A stretch of 64,000 nucleotides of DNA from the NCBI RefSeq assembly GCF_016598475.1, contig NZ_JAEMUX010000001.1, positions 124,001 through 188,000 of the forward strand, in the 5' to 3' direction. The translations under genes were made by a program, and so were the position numbers. The DNA is from Streptomyces adelaidensis (GTDB taxonomy: Bacteria > Actinomycetota > Actinomycetes > Streptomycetales > Streptomycetaceae). Numbering within the stretch: position 1 is the stretch's first letter; each line of letters begins with the position of its first letter. This document shows positions 42,162 to 51,325 of this stretch, piece after piece. The notes under the pieces are model-generated. The model was not told the DNA's origin, did not search any database, and saw only the letters and a list, made by a program, of their open reading frames with translations.

Positions 42162-43661
42162 ATGGCGCAGTGGACTTCGGCGGTCGGCGCGGCGCAGCTC
42201 GCGCGGCTGCTCACCTCGCAGCAGGAGCGCCCCGCCGGGCCCGGCACCCGCCGCCCGCCCGCCTACCGCGCGCTCGCCGACGGGATCCGGTTGCTGGTCC
42301 TGGAGGGCCGTGTGCCCGTGGCCGCCCGGCTGCCCGCCGAGCGCGAATTGGCGCTGTCCCTGTCCGTCAGCCGTACGACCGTCGCGGCGGCGTACGAGGC
42401 GCTGCGCACGGAGGGCTTCCTTGAGTCCCGGCGGGGTGCGGGCAGCTGGACCGCCGTACCGGCCGGGAAGCCGCTGCCCGCGCGCGGACTGGAACCGCTG
42501 CCGCCCGAGGCGCTCGGCTCGATGATCGACCTGGGCTGCGCGGCCCTGCCGGCGCCCGAGCCCTGGCTCACCCGGGCCGTGCAGGGCGCGCTCGAGGAGC
42601 TGCCGCCGTACGCCCACACGCACGGCGACTATCCGGCCGGGCTGCCCGCGCTCCGCGCCATGCTCGCCGACCGCTACACCGCGCGCGGCATCCCGACCAT
42701 GCCCGAGCAGATCATGGTGACGACGGGGGCGATGGGGGCCATGGACGCCATCTGTCACCTCTTCGCGGGGCGCGGCGAGCGGATCGCGGTGGAGTCGCCG
42801 TCGTACGCCAACATCCTTCAGCTGATGCGGGAGGCGGGGGCCCGGCTGGTGCCGGTCGCCATGGCCGACGGGCTCGCCGGGTGGGACATGGACCGCTGGC
42901 GGCAGGTCCTGCGGGACGCGGCTCCGCGGCTCGCGTACGTCGTCGCCGACTTCCACAATCCGACCGGCGCGCTCGCCGGCGACGACCAGCGGCGGGGGCT
43001 CGTCGACGCGGCTCGGGCCGCCGGGACGGTGCTTGTCGCCGACGAGACCATGAGCGAGCTGCACCTCGACGCCGATGTGGAGATGCCCCGGCCCGTCTGC
43101 GCGTTCGATCCGGCCGGGTCCACGGTGATCACGGTCGGTTCGGCGAGCAAGGCGTTCTGGGCGGGCATGCGGATCGGGTGGGTGCGGGCCGCGCCCGAGG
43201 TGATCCGGAGCCTCGTCGCGGCGCGGGCGTACGCCGATCTGGGGACGCCGGTGCTGGAGCAGCTGGCCGTGAACTGGCTGATGAGTACGGGGGGTTGGGA
43301 GCACGCCGTCGATATCCGGCGCGACCAGGCCCGCGAGAACCGCGACGCGCTCGTCGCCGCGGTGCGCCGCGAGCTGCCCGACTGGGAGTTCTCGGCGCCC
43401 CGGGGTGGGCTGACCCTGTGGGTCAGGACCGGGGGGCTGTCGGGGTCGCGGCTCGCGGAGGTGGGAGAGCGGGTGGGGGTCCGGGTGCCCTCGGGCCCGC
43501 GGTTCGGTGTCGACGGCGCTTTCGAGGGGTATGTGCGGCTGCCGTTCACCGTGGGCGGAGCGGTCGCCGACGAGGCGGCCGCCCGGTTGGCCGCGGCGGC
43601 TCGACTCGTGCGCAGCGGGGCGTCGGGCGGGAGCGAGGGGCCGCGGACGTTCGTGGCGTGA
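42162..43661 (+). CDS. MocR/YczR-type PLP-dependent regulator
   Basis: This 499-aa protein fuses a GntR winged helix (about 35-105, LPAERELALSLSVSRTTVAAAYEAL) to a fold-type I aminotransferase domain (about 125-485). The PLP lysine is Lys330 in SASKAFW, with FHNPTGAL and the Asp of VADETMSELH nearby. MocR proteins use PLP or its adducts as signal rather than for catalysis. Being divergent from yczE it is the equivalent of YczR and probably controls that gene and its own. Confidence 0.9.
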   Translation: MAQWTSAVGAAQLARLLTSQQERPAGPGTRRPPAYRALADGIRLLVLEGRVPVAARLPAERELALSLSVSRTTVAAAYEALRTEGFLESRRGAGSWTAVPAGKPLPARGLEPLPPEALGSMIDLGCAALPAPEPWLTRAVQGALEELPPYAHTHGDYPAGLPALRAMLADRYTARGIPTMPEQIMVTTGAMGAMDAICHLFAGRGERIAVESPSYANILQLMREAGARLVPVAMADGLAGWDMDRWRQVLRDAAPRLAYVVADFHNPTGALAGDDQRRGLVDAARAAGTVLVADETMSELHLDADVEMPRPVCAFDPAGSTVITVGSASKAFWAGMRIGWVRAAPEVIRSLVAARAYADLGTPVLEQLAVNWLMSTGGWEHAVDIRRDQARENRDALVAAVRRELPDWEFSAPRGGLTLWVRTGGLSGSRLAEVGERVGVRVPSGPRFGVDGAFEGYVRLPFTVGGAVADEAAARLAAAARLVRSGASGGSEGPRTFVA

Positions 43662-43810
43662 GGGCTCGGTGGGGCTTGCCGGGCGCCCGGCGGCTCGGCT
43701 GAGTGCGGGGCCTCGGCGGGGAGCGGCCGGAGTCGCGGGCGGTGGCGAGATGTCCGGTGCCCCTTGCCGGCGCGCTCTCACTGACGAGTCCGGCCGGGGC
43801 GCGGCCCGGT

Positions 43811-45367
43811 CTAGCTTTCGGCCACCGCCGCCTTCGTCGTGATCGCGTCCGCCGGGGTCGTGCGGGGTGGGAGGAGGGCCAGGACCGCCTGGCGGTGGGG
43901 GTCGTTCGGGGTGTCGTCGTCGTAGGGGTCCGGGGTGGCGGGGACCTGGAGGCGGAGGACGGCGGCGGGGCCGAGGCGGGCGTAGCCGCGGCCCGGCGGG
44001 GCGTCCGGGGTGGGGATGGTGGGGGGTGGGGCGCCCAGGACCGATTCCGCTTGCCGGGGGGAGGCGGGGCCCAGGACCACGCGGGCGCGGGTGTGCTGGC
44101 GTACGGCGTCGGTGAGGGTGTCGAGGTGGTCGAACTGTTCGGTGACCACCACGGTGACATTGGCCGCGCGGCCGTGGCGGAGGGGGACCTGGAGGAGGGA
44201 CTGCGGGTCGCGCAGGCCGTCGGTCGTGGCGAGGTGGGTCAGCACGCTCGGGCGGTCGAGGAGGAGCCAGAGGGGGCGGGTGATGTCGTCCGGCGGGGGA
44301 TGGCCGGCCTGGCGGGCGCGGTTCGTGGCGATCAGCCGGCGTTCCGTCTCCTGGGACGCCCACTCGAGACTCGCGAGGGCCCCGGAGAGGCCGCACTCCA
44401 CGGCCAGGACGCCGTCGCGGCCGCTCAGGCAGGCGTACTCCCCGCTGCCACCGCCCTCGATGATGACGACGTCGCCGTGCTGGAGGGCCTGGAGGGCGAT
44501 CGAGCGCAGGAGGGTGGTCGTGCCGCTGCCGGGTTCGCCCACGGCCAGCAGATGGGGTTCGGTGGAACGGACGCCGGTGCGCCAGACGACCGGCGGGACA
44601 TCGCGTCGCTCCTCTCCGGAGGCGAGGGGGAGCGTGCGCTGGACGTGGGTGGCGTCGGTGAAGCCGAGGACCGTCTCGCCCGGCGCCGTCACGAACCGCT
44701 GGGCGGCGATGTCGGTGGCGAGCGGGGACAGGACGGTGACGGTGAGTTCGTTGCCCTCCTCGTCCCAGCCGAAGCGGTACTCGCGTCCGCGGCCGGCCTT
44801 GGTGTGCAGCAACTGCTCGATGCGCGCGCGGGCGTCGGGCTCGCCGTCCGTGAAGTACGCCGGGTAGCGGACCAGCAGATGGCAGACCCGGCCGGTGGCG
44901 TCGAACGCGTAGGTGGGGAAGGCCTTGTCCCAGGCGCCGCCGTGGGAATAGAGCGGCTCCGGGTCCTCGGCGGCCGAGAAGTAGGGGACCAGGGCTTCGT
45001 ACAGGGACCGCAGACGCAGGCTCTGGGACTCGTCGGGGCGGGCGGACTCCCGGGCGCCGCCGTCGCGGCCCGCCCAGGCTGCCGCCGCCATCACCACGAT
45101 GACGGCGAGCAGCGGGCCGTACGGCACCAGGGTCACGACCAGGACGACCGAGGCCGCCAGAAAGAGCAGCGAACCGCGCCGGTCCTTCGGGGTCTCGGCC
45201 CATCTGCGCCGCCCGGCGGCGACCAGCCGGCGCAGTCCACGCGTGATCGTGATCAACGGGTGGAGGACGTCGGTGGCGCCGTCGGCCGCCGTGCGGGCCA
45301 GCTCCCGGCTCCTGGCGAGTTGCGCGCTGCCGCTGCTCAGAATGCGAGGGAGGGGGACCCGGGCCAC
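43811..45367 (-). CDS. FtsK/SpoIIIE-like membrane protein with altered Walker A
   Basis: This 518-aa protein has two membrane helices (about 66-99), a soluble middle part and a RecA-like FtsK/TraB domain (about 225-500). The nucleotide loop reads GEPGSGTTTLL (277-287): Thr283 replaces the lysine that normally contacts the phosphates. The Walker B-like strand is PLWLLLDRP (Asp371) without the following acidic residue. It may bind but probably not hydrolyse ATP normally. A 64-aa membrane protein is encoded 37 bases upstream on the same strand, presumably a partner. The domain order resembles conjugative or sporulation DNA pumps, but the role is unknown. Confidence 0.8.
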   Translation of the reverse strand: MARVPLPRILSSGSAQLARSRELARTAADGATDVLHPLITITRGLRRLVAAGRRRWAETPKDRRGSLLFLAASVVLVVTLVPYGPLLAVIVVMAAAAWAGRDGGARESARPDESQSLRLRSLYEALVPYFSAAEDPEPLYSHGGAWDKAFPTYAFDATGRVCHLLVRYPAYFTDGEPDARARIEQLLHTKAGRGREYRFGWDEEGNELTVTVLSPLATDIAAQRFVTAPGETVLGFTDATHVQRTLPLASGEERRDVPPVVWRTGVRSTEPHLLAVGEPGSGTTTLLRSIALQALQHGDVVIIEGGGSGEYACLSGRDGVLAVECGLSGALASLEWASQETERRLIATNRARQAGHPPPDDITRPLWLLLDRPSVLTHLATTDGLRDPQSLLQVPLRHGRAANVTVVVTEQFDHLDTLTDAVRQHTRARVVLGPASPRQAESVLGAPPPTIPTPDAPPGRGYARLGPAAVLRLQVPATPDPYDDDTPNDPHRQAVLALLPPRTTPADAITTKAAVAES

Positions 45368-45404
45368 GGCTGTCTCCTGGGGGTGCGTGCGGATGGGGAC
45401 GGGG

Positions 45405-45599
45405 TCAGAACTTGATCCCCCCGAGGAGGCTCGCGAGGCTCTCGCCGCCGGCTGTGATGCTCGGGGCGATGCCCGTGCTCGCGAGGTAGAAGCCGAACAG
45501 TGTGACGACGATGGCGTGCGAGGCCTTGAGGCCGTCCTTGCGGAAGAAGAGGAAGACGATGACGCCGAGCAGGACGACGCCTGAGATGTTCAGGATCAT
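45405..45599 (-). CDS. Small two-helix membrane protein
   Basis: This 64-aa protein has one hydrophobic helix at 1-20 (MILNISGVVLLGVIVFLFF), a basic loop RKDGLKASH, a second helix at about 28-46 and a C-terminal GGESLASLLGGIKF. It precedes the FtsK-like gene and is probably co-transcribed with it. GGAGAG lies before the ATG. Upstream is an AT-rich 23-bp inverted repeat. Function unknown; a membrane partner of the FtsK-like protein is a reasonable guess. Confidence 0.75.
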   Translation of the reverse strand: MILNISGVVLLGVIVFLFFRKDGLKASHAIVVTLFGFYLASTGIAPSITAGGESLASLLGGIKF

Positions 45600-45683
45600 T
45601 TGGGCTCTCCTGGTAGATGGGGACAGTCACCATGAGTTCTTCCAAGGTCACAGCATGTATCCATACGATAAAAGGTGCAAAAG

Positions 45684-45706
45684 GGTGAAATTCTTCTGAT
45701 TTCACC
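45684..45706 (-). promoter_or_regulatory. AT-rich operator-like inverted repeat
   Basis: GGTGAAAT-N7-ATTTCACC lies 85 bases before the small membrane protein start, in an unusually AT-rich 50-bp patch. On the minus strand TTTGCA and, 16 bases on, TACATG could form the promoter right after it. A repressor or activator site for the FtsK-like operon is likely. The rest of 45600-45916 shows no gene. Confidence 0.5.
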
Positions 45707-45916
45707 TGAGTGGCCGATTCGCTGTTGGGCCGTCCGGGCTGGGCTGTTGCGCCGCGTGGGACTCGGTGTGATCTTTGCCTCGGCTGTGTCCGCTCATGTG
45801 CGCGAGGAGCCAGTACCCTGGCGATTCACTCGTACGGCGGCACCCTTCGCCGTCGTACGCTCCTGATGCACAACTGCTCATAGCTCGAAGCGCGCAAGTG
45901 AGAGGTGGTCCCGGCG

Positions 45917-46309
45917 ATGAGCGAAGCCCCCGACCCGCAGGTCGTGGAGCTGGCGACCAAGATCTTCGATCTGGCCCGGCGGGGCGAGACCGAGGAGCTC
46001 GTGGCGTACGTCGACGCGGGTGTTCCGGCCGACCTCACCAACGACCGCGGCGACTCGCTGGTGATGCTCGCCGCCTATCACGGTCACGCCGACGCGGTAC
46101 GGGCCCTGCTGGCCCGTGGCGGCGAGGCCGACCGCGTCAACGACAGGGGGCAGACTCCCCTCGCCGGGGCGGTTTTCAAGGGCGAGGAGGGGGTCGTCCG
46201 GGTCCTGCTGGAGGGCGGGGCCGACCCGCTCGCCGGCACTCCCAACGCGGTCGACACGGCTCGCATGTTCGGCAGGAACGAGCTGCTCGAACTGTTCGCC
46301 GCGCGCTGA
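45917..46309 (+). CDS. Ankyrin repeat protein
   Basis: This 130-aa soluble protein consists of about three ankyrin repeats: AYVDAGVPADLTNDRGDSLVMLAAYHGH, ALLARGGEADRVNDRGQTPL and VLLEGGADPL, with short helical caps. Such proteins are protein-binding scaffolds. The ATG at 45917 (MSEAPDPQ) is preceded by AGAGGTGG at 8 bases; a GTG at 45905 is an alternative. No partner can be named from the context. Confidence 0.85.
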   Translation: MSEAPDPQVVELATKIFDLARRGETEELVAYVDAGVPADLTNDRGDSLVMLAAYHGHADAVRALLARGGEADRVNDRGQTPLAGAVFKGEEGVVRVLLEGGADPLAGTPNAVDTARMFGRNELLELFAAR

Positions 46310-46612
46310 ACCACAGGTTCTGACCAGGTAAAACACAAAAGACGGGGGAGGCGGAGCGGGGCCGCCGGATATTTCGGTCGCGGCAGGAAGAACCGCCGGG
46401 TCATCATGACGTCGTGATTCACGGACATGATGGCTGGGCAGGTGTTGCCGCACCGCGTGGGCCGTGACGCGGTCCACATGGGCCCACCGACGAGAGGCAG
46501 AGGAAGATGGTCTACAGCGAGCAAGAGACGGCGGGCGCCCCGACGTGTTGTCACGCGGCCAGGTAGTGCAGGATCCCCGGTTGCGTCGACGCTTGATGTG
46601 AGGCTGTTTCCC
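46310..46612. other. 303-bp gene-free region with near-perfect palindrome
   Basis: The region between the ankyrin and HEAT genes contains ATCATGACGTCGTGAT (46403-46418), a 16-bp palindrome with one mismatched pair. It could be an operator for the HEAT gene. Nothing else coding or structured was seen. Confidence 0.4.
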
Positions 46613-48031
46613 ATGTTCGAACCGGTCATAGCGCCCAGCGGTACGCTGCTCGGCCTGCTGCAGAGGGGCCGCGGCGACGGCACCCTGCACGCGCTCACCG
46701 CCCCGCGGGCTGAGGCGCTCGCGGCACTGAACCACTGTGTACTGAGCGACCCCCGCCACGACTGGCAGGTGGAGAACCGCTCCCTGTACTACGCCCGCCT
46801 CCACCTCGACCTGGGCGGCGAGCTCGACGAGATCGAACGGCACCTCTTCGACGCCGAGGACGTGCTGGATACCGACGAGTCACGCACCGGCCTGGCCCTC
46901 GCGGTCCTCGGGCACCTCGCCTCCTACGGCAGGCGGGACGCGCTCGAACTGCTGCGCGGGTACGCCGCCGTGGGCACCAGCTGGGCCTGGGCCCTGGACG
47001 AGCTGGCCCTCAGGGACGACGACGAGGGGCTGCGCGCCCTCGCCGACCCTGTGCTGGCCCGCTTCACCACCGATCCGCAGGGCGAGGCCGAGCTGGCCGC
47101 CGTCGTCCGGGACGCCTTCGAGCCCCGGCCCTGGCGGTTGTGGGCCGAGGATCCCCGGGAAGCGATCGCCACGCGCGTGCGCGGCGCCCAGGAAGCCGGC
47201 TCCTTCGACCGCTGGCAGCGGCAGATGCGACCCGGCGGGCCCCGGCCGGGATGGAGTGTCAGGGCTGTGTTCGAGTGGGCCCAGCAGGGCATCGAACGCG
47301 GCGCCGTCCTCCATGTGCCGGCCGCCCGGTGTCTCACGGCCGTCGCGGGCCCCGAGGACCGGCCGGAGATTCTTCGAGCGGCCCGATCCGGTGACGACGG
47401 TGCTCGCTGTACCGCCCTGCACTACGTCGCCGACGGCAACGATCCCGACGCCCTCGACCTGATCGAGGGCGCGGTGACCGACGGGACGACGATGGTCGTG
47501 GACGCCGCCGTGGCGGCATTCGAACGGATGTGCAGCGTCGCGGCCGTCGACCGGGCGCGCGGCTGGGTGCACCGGCCCGACGCACTGGGCGCCGCCGCCG
47601 GCCGGATGCTCGCCTGCCGGGGCGGAGCCAAGGACAGCGACCTGGTGCTGGGCGCCCTGCGCGAGGCCGTACGGGGCGAAGGGCCCGACGCGCCGACCCT
47701 GTGGACCCTCGTCGACGGCACCGGCCGGCTGGGCATCGCCTGCGCCGCCCCCGTCCTGCGCCACATCTACCGCGAGACCGCCTCCTCCCACCTCCGCGGC
47801 CGCGCCGCCCGCGCGCTCGCCGCCACCGACCCCTCCTTCCCGGCCGGCTTCGCCGTCGAGTGCCTCTGGGACTGCGAGGAGACCACCCGGGAGATCGCCG
47901 CCCGGCACGCCGAGACCGGTGATGCGCGAGTCGTCGATCAGCTCCGCAGGCTGGCCGCCGACCCGGCCGAGGAGGCCGAGGTCCAGACAGCCGTACGCAG
48001 CCGAATCGGTCCTGACATGCCCGCGGTGTGA
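46613..48031 (+). CDS. HEAT repeat protein
   Basis: This 472-aa soluble protein is a helical solenoid. The C-terminal half shows HEAT-type repeats (ILRAARSGDDGARCTALHYVAD, ALDLIEGAVTD, LRGRAARALAATDPSF, REIAARHAETGD). The N-terminal 200 residues form a conserved-looking region starting MFEPVIAPSGTLLGLLQRGRGDGTLHAL. The start at 46613 gives this natural N-terminus and has GTGAGG 10 bases upstream; longer frames from 46427 are unlikely. A protein-interaction role is inferred, with partner unknown. Confidence 0.8.
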   Translation: MFEPVIAPSGTLLGLLQRGRGDGTLHALTAPRAEALAALNHCVLSDPRHDWQVENRSLYYARLHLDLGGELDEIERHLFDAEDVLDTDESRTGLALAVLGHLASYGRRDALELLRGYAAVGTSWAWALDELALRDDDEGLRALADPVLARFTTDPQGEAELAAVVRDAFEPRPWRLWAEDPREAIATRVRGAQEAGSFDRWQRQMRPGGPRPGWSVRAVFEWAQQGIERGAVLHVPAARCLTAVAGPEDRPEILRAARSGDDGARCTALHYVADGNDPDALDLIEGAVTDGTTMVVDAAVAAFERMCSVAAVDRARGWVHRPDALGAAAGRMLACRGGAKDSDLVLGALREAVRGEGPDAPTLWTLVDGTGRLGIACAAPVLRHIYRETASSHLRGRAARALAATDPSFPAGFAVECLWDCEETTREIAARHAETGDARVVDQLRRLAADPAEEAEVQTAVRSRIGPDMPAV

Positions 48032-48170
48032 ACGGCGGGCGACTCGGAAGCCAGGAGGGCGTGGACGCGGCCTGACCTGGACAGGTGCGCAGCGCAACGC
48101 TCATGGGACGTTCCACGTCCGGAAAGATCCACGTTGACGCGGCCACGTCCAGCACGACGACAACACGGGT

Positions 48171-49301
48171 ATGCGTGTCGTCATAGTGACCGAGTCCTTT
48201 CCCCCCGATGTGAACGGCGTGGCCCACTGCGCGCTGCAGACCGCGCGACACCTTGTCGCACGCGGTCACTCGCCGCTCGTCGTGGCCCCGGCCACCGCCA
48301 CGGGATCCGGCGCCGGCGCCGACCTCCAGGCGCCGTGCCCCGTCGTCCGCGTCCCGTCCCTTCCGCTCCCGGGCTATCCCCAGGTCCGAGTCGCCCTGCC
48401 CAGCCGCCGGGTCGCCGCGGCGATCGTCGAACACCGGGCCGACATCGTCCATCTGGCCAGCCCCTTCATCCTCGGCGTGCGCGGCATGGCGGCGGCCGCC
48501 CGCCTCGGCGTCCCCGCCGTCGCCATCTACCAGACCGACCTCGCCGGCTACGCCCGCACCTATGTGCACGCCGGGGAGAGCGCCGCCTGGCGGCGCATCC
48601 GCTCCGTGCACGCCGCCGCCGACCGCACCCTCGCCCCGTCCAGCGCCGCCCTGCGCGACCTGGAGGCACACGGGGTGCCCCGGGTGAGCCTGTGGCCCCG
48701 AGGCGTCGACACCCTCCGGTTCCGCCCCGACCTGCGCGACGAGGCGCTGCGCCGGGAACTGGCACCGAACGGTGAGCTGATCGTCGGCTACGTCGGCCGC
48801 CTCGCCCCCGAGAAGCAGGTCGAACTGCTCGCCGGGGTCTGCGGCCTGCCCGGCGTACGCGTCGTCGTCGTGGGCGACGGGCCCAGCGAACCGGGGCTGC
48901 GCGAGGCCCTGCCGGACGCCGTCTTCCTGGGCCGCCGCACCGGCGTCGACCTCGCCCGGATCTTCGCCTCGCTGGACGTCTTCGCCCACACCGGCCCGTT
49001 CGAGACGTTCTGCCAGACCGTGCAGGAGGCCATGGCGAGCGGCGTGCCCGTCGTGGCGCCCGCCGCCGGGGGCCCGCTGGACCTCGTGGCCCACGGACGC
49101 ACGGGGCTGCTCGTCCCGCCGCGCGACGCGGCCGCCGTACGCGACGCCGTGTGGTCGCTGGCCGCCGATCCGGGGCTGCGGACCGCGTACGGGGCCGCCG
49201 GACGGGCCATGGTCGAGGGGCGCACCTGGGCGGCCGTCGGCGATCAGCTCATCGGGCACTACGCCGATGTGCTGGCGGCGCGGACGGTGGTGGCGGCATG
49301 A
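48171..49301 (+). CDS. GT4 glycosyltransferase, probable GDP-mannose-dependent mannosyltransferase
   Basis: This 376-aa glycosyltransferase has two Rossmann domains. The acceptor domain begins RVVIVTESFPPDVNGVAH; the donor domain has VGYVGRLAPEKQVELL and the EX7E motif region GPFETFCQTVQEAMASGVPVVAP. It resembles actinobacterial mannosyltransferases of the MgtA/PimB type that decorate membrane lipids. The start at 48171 lacks a strong ribosome site. It overlaps the next glycosyltransferase by 4 bases and heads a three-gene set whose other two members are damaged. Confidence 0.85.
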   Translation: MRVVIVTESFPPDVNGVAHCALQTARHLVARGHSPLVVAPATATGSGAGADLQAPCPVVRVPSLPLPGYPQVRVALPSRRVAAAIVEHRADIVHLASPFILGVRGMAAAARLGVPAVAIYQTDLAGYARTYVHAGESAAWRRIRSVHAAADRTLAPSSAALRDLEAHGVPRVSLWPRGVDTLRFRPDLRDEALRRELAPNGELIVGYVGRLAPEKQVELLAGVCGLPGVRVVVVGDGPSEPGLREALPDAVFLGRRTGVDLARIFASLDVFAHTGPFETFCQTVQEAMASGVPVVAPAAGGPLDLVAHGRTGLLVPPRDAAAVRDAVWSLAADPGLRTAYGAAGRAMVEGRTWAAVGDQLIGHYADVLAARTVVAA

Positions 49302-50457
49302 GCGGGACCGCTGCTCAGAGGCTGCGGATCGTACGGCTCGCCAACTTCGTCGCACCCTCCTCCGGCGGGCTGCGGACCGCGTTGCGGGAGCTGGGCAAGG
49401 GGTTCGAGGCGGCCGGGCACGAGGCCGTGCTCGTCGTGCCCGGTGAGCGCCGCACCGAGCGCGACACCGAACAGGGGCGGGTCATCACGCTGCCCGGACC
49501 GCTGCTGCCGGGGACCGGCGGCTATCGCGTCCTCACGGACAAGCGGCGCGTGGCGGCCCTCCTGGAGTCGCTGGAGCCCGACCGACTGGAGGTCTCCGAC
49601 CGGACCACCCTGCGCTGGACCGGCGCGTGGGCCCGGCGGGCCAGGGTGCGCGCGGTGATGGTCTCGCACGAGACCGCCGACGGTGTGCTGCGGACCTGGG
49701 GACTCTCCGAGCGGATGGCTCGCCGGACGTCCGACGCCCTCAACGTCCGTACGGCCCACACCTACTCGCGGGTGGTGTGCACGACCGAGTTCGCCGAACG
49801 GGAGTTCGTGCGGATCGGCGCCCGGAACGTCGTCCGGGCCCCGCTGGGCGTCGACCTGGTGGGACGGCACCCCGCGCTGCGTGATCCGGGGCTGCGCGAG
49901 CGCCACGCGCGCGTGGACGACGTTCTGCTGGTGATGTGCTCCCGGCTGTCGGTCGAGAAGCGGCCCGGAACCGCCCTCGACGCCCTGGAGGCCCTGGTGC
50001 GGCGCGGACGGCGCGCCGTGCTGGTGGTCGCCGGGGACGGGCCGCTGCGCGGCAGGCTCGAACAGCGGGCGAAGGGGCTGCCGGTGACCTTTCTGGGCCA
50101 TGTCGGCGACCGGGACGCGCTGGGCGCTCTCCAGGCTTCCGCAGATGTGGCCTTGGCCCCCGGACCTGCTGAAACGTTCGGACTCGCCGCGCTGGAGGCG
50201 ATGGCCTGCGGTACGCCCGTGGTGGCCAGTTCCTCGTCCGCCCTGCCGGAGGTGATCGGGTCGGCCGGGGCCACGGCGGCGGACAACGGGGAGTCCTTCG
50301 CGGACGCCGTCGAACACCTCCTGGCCGCCCCGAGCGGGAGCGCCGGGACGCGGCACGCGCGCGTGCCGAGTGCTTCGGCTGGCAGACGGCGGTGGACGCG
50401 TTCCTCGCCGCGCACGACGCGACCGTCGGGTGCCCGGTGAGGGAGGGCGTCGGATGA
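49298..50457 (+). pseudogene. Second GT4 glycosyltransferase, frameshifted near its end
   Basis: The intact product would be about 386 aa: VRLANFVAPSSGGLRTALRELG, APLGVDLV, VMCSRLSVEKRPGTALDALE and GPAETFGLAALEAMACGTPVV mark a GT4 enzyme. After AVEHLLAA the written frame turns into an unlikely Arg/Ser/Thr-rich tail ending at 50440. One extra C in the C run at 50328-50331 would restore RDAARARAECFGWQTAVDAFL and a stop at 50457 that overlaps the next gene by ATGA. The enzyme may keep activity since only the last 40 residues change. A sequencing error is possible. Confidence 0.75.
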
Positions 50458-51297
50458 GACCCCTGCGGTTCGTGGCCCTCGGTGACTCCCTCACCGAGGG
50501 CGTGGGCGACCCCGTCCCCGGCGGCCGGCGGGGCTGAGCCGCGCTGCTCGCCGACGGGTTCGGGCCCGCCGTCGACTTCACCAACCTGGCCGTCAGCGGA
50601 TCGCGGACCCGTGACCTGCTGGACCGGCAGCTGTCCGCCGCGCTCGCGCTCCGCCCGGACATCGCCTCCGTCGTCATCGGCGTCAACGACACCCTGCGCC
50701 GCACCTTCGACATCCACGCCGTCGCCGCCCGCCTCGACCAGGTCTACGGGGGCGTTCCGGGAGCAGGGCGCGGTGCTGCTCACCGTGTGCCTGTCCGACC
50801 CCGGGACGATGCTCGGCCTGCCCGGGGCGTTCGCCAGGCCGCTCGCCCGGCGGCAGCGCGCCGTCAACACCGTCGTGCACGCCCTGTCCGAGCGTCACGG
50901 GGCCGTCCATCTGCACGCCTCGGAAGGGGCCTGGCTGACGGACCGCGCGATGTGGAGCGCGGACCGGCTGCACCCCGGTGAGCGGGGGCACCGGCAGCTC
51001 GCGGTCCGCCTCCACGCCCTGCTCACGGAGGCGGGCCTCGCGACGGGCCCCGGCCCTTCCCCCGAGCCCGACGGCGCGGCGCCCACCCGCGGCGCCGCAG
51101 TGTGGTGGCTGGCCACCGCAGGGACGGGCTGGGTGGCCCGGCGGTGCACCGACCTGCTGCCCCAGCTCCTCACGCTCGCCGCCGAGGCCCGCCACCGGGC
51201 CCGTGGCACCAGCTCCCGGCTGGACCTGTCCGCCTCCCACGCGGTGGCGTCGGCCCTGGCGGCGCTGTCCGTGCCGGACCGGCGGCCGGTGGCGTGA
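50454..51297 (+). pseudogene. SGNH/GDSL hydrolase with nonsense and frameshift mutations
   Basis: The repaired product would be 280 aa: block I VALGDSLTEG, block III VIGVNDTLR, and block V SADRLHPGERGH with the catalytic Asp and His. Two defects are seen. The codon expected to be TGG (Trp) is TGA at 50535-50537. A run of five G at 50748-50752 has one base too many before FREQGAVLLTVCLS. As written only 27 residues are made. SGNH hydrolases following two glycosyltransferases suggest a lipid or polysaccharide modification set. The nonsense change is harder to explain as a sequencing error than the frameshift. Confidence 0.8.
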
Positions 51298-51325
51298 GGC
51301 GGCCCCGGACAGTCGGTGCCACAGG

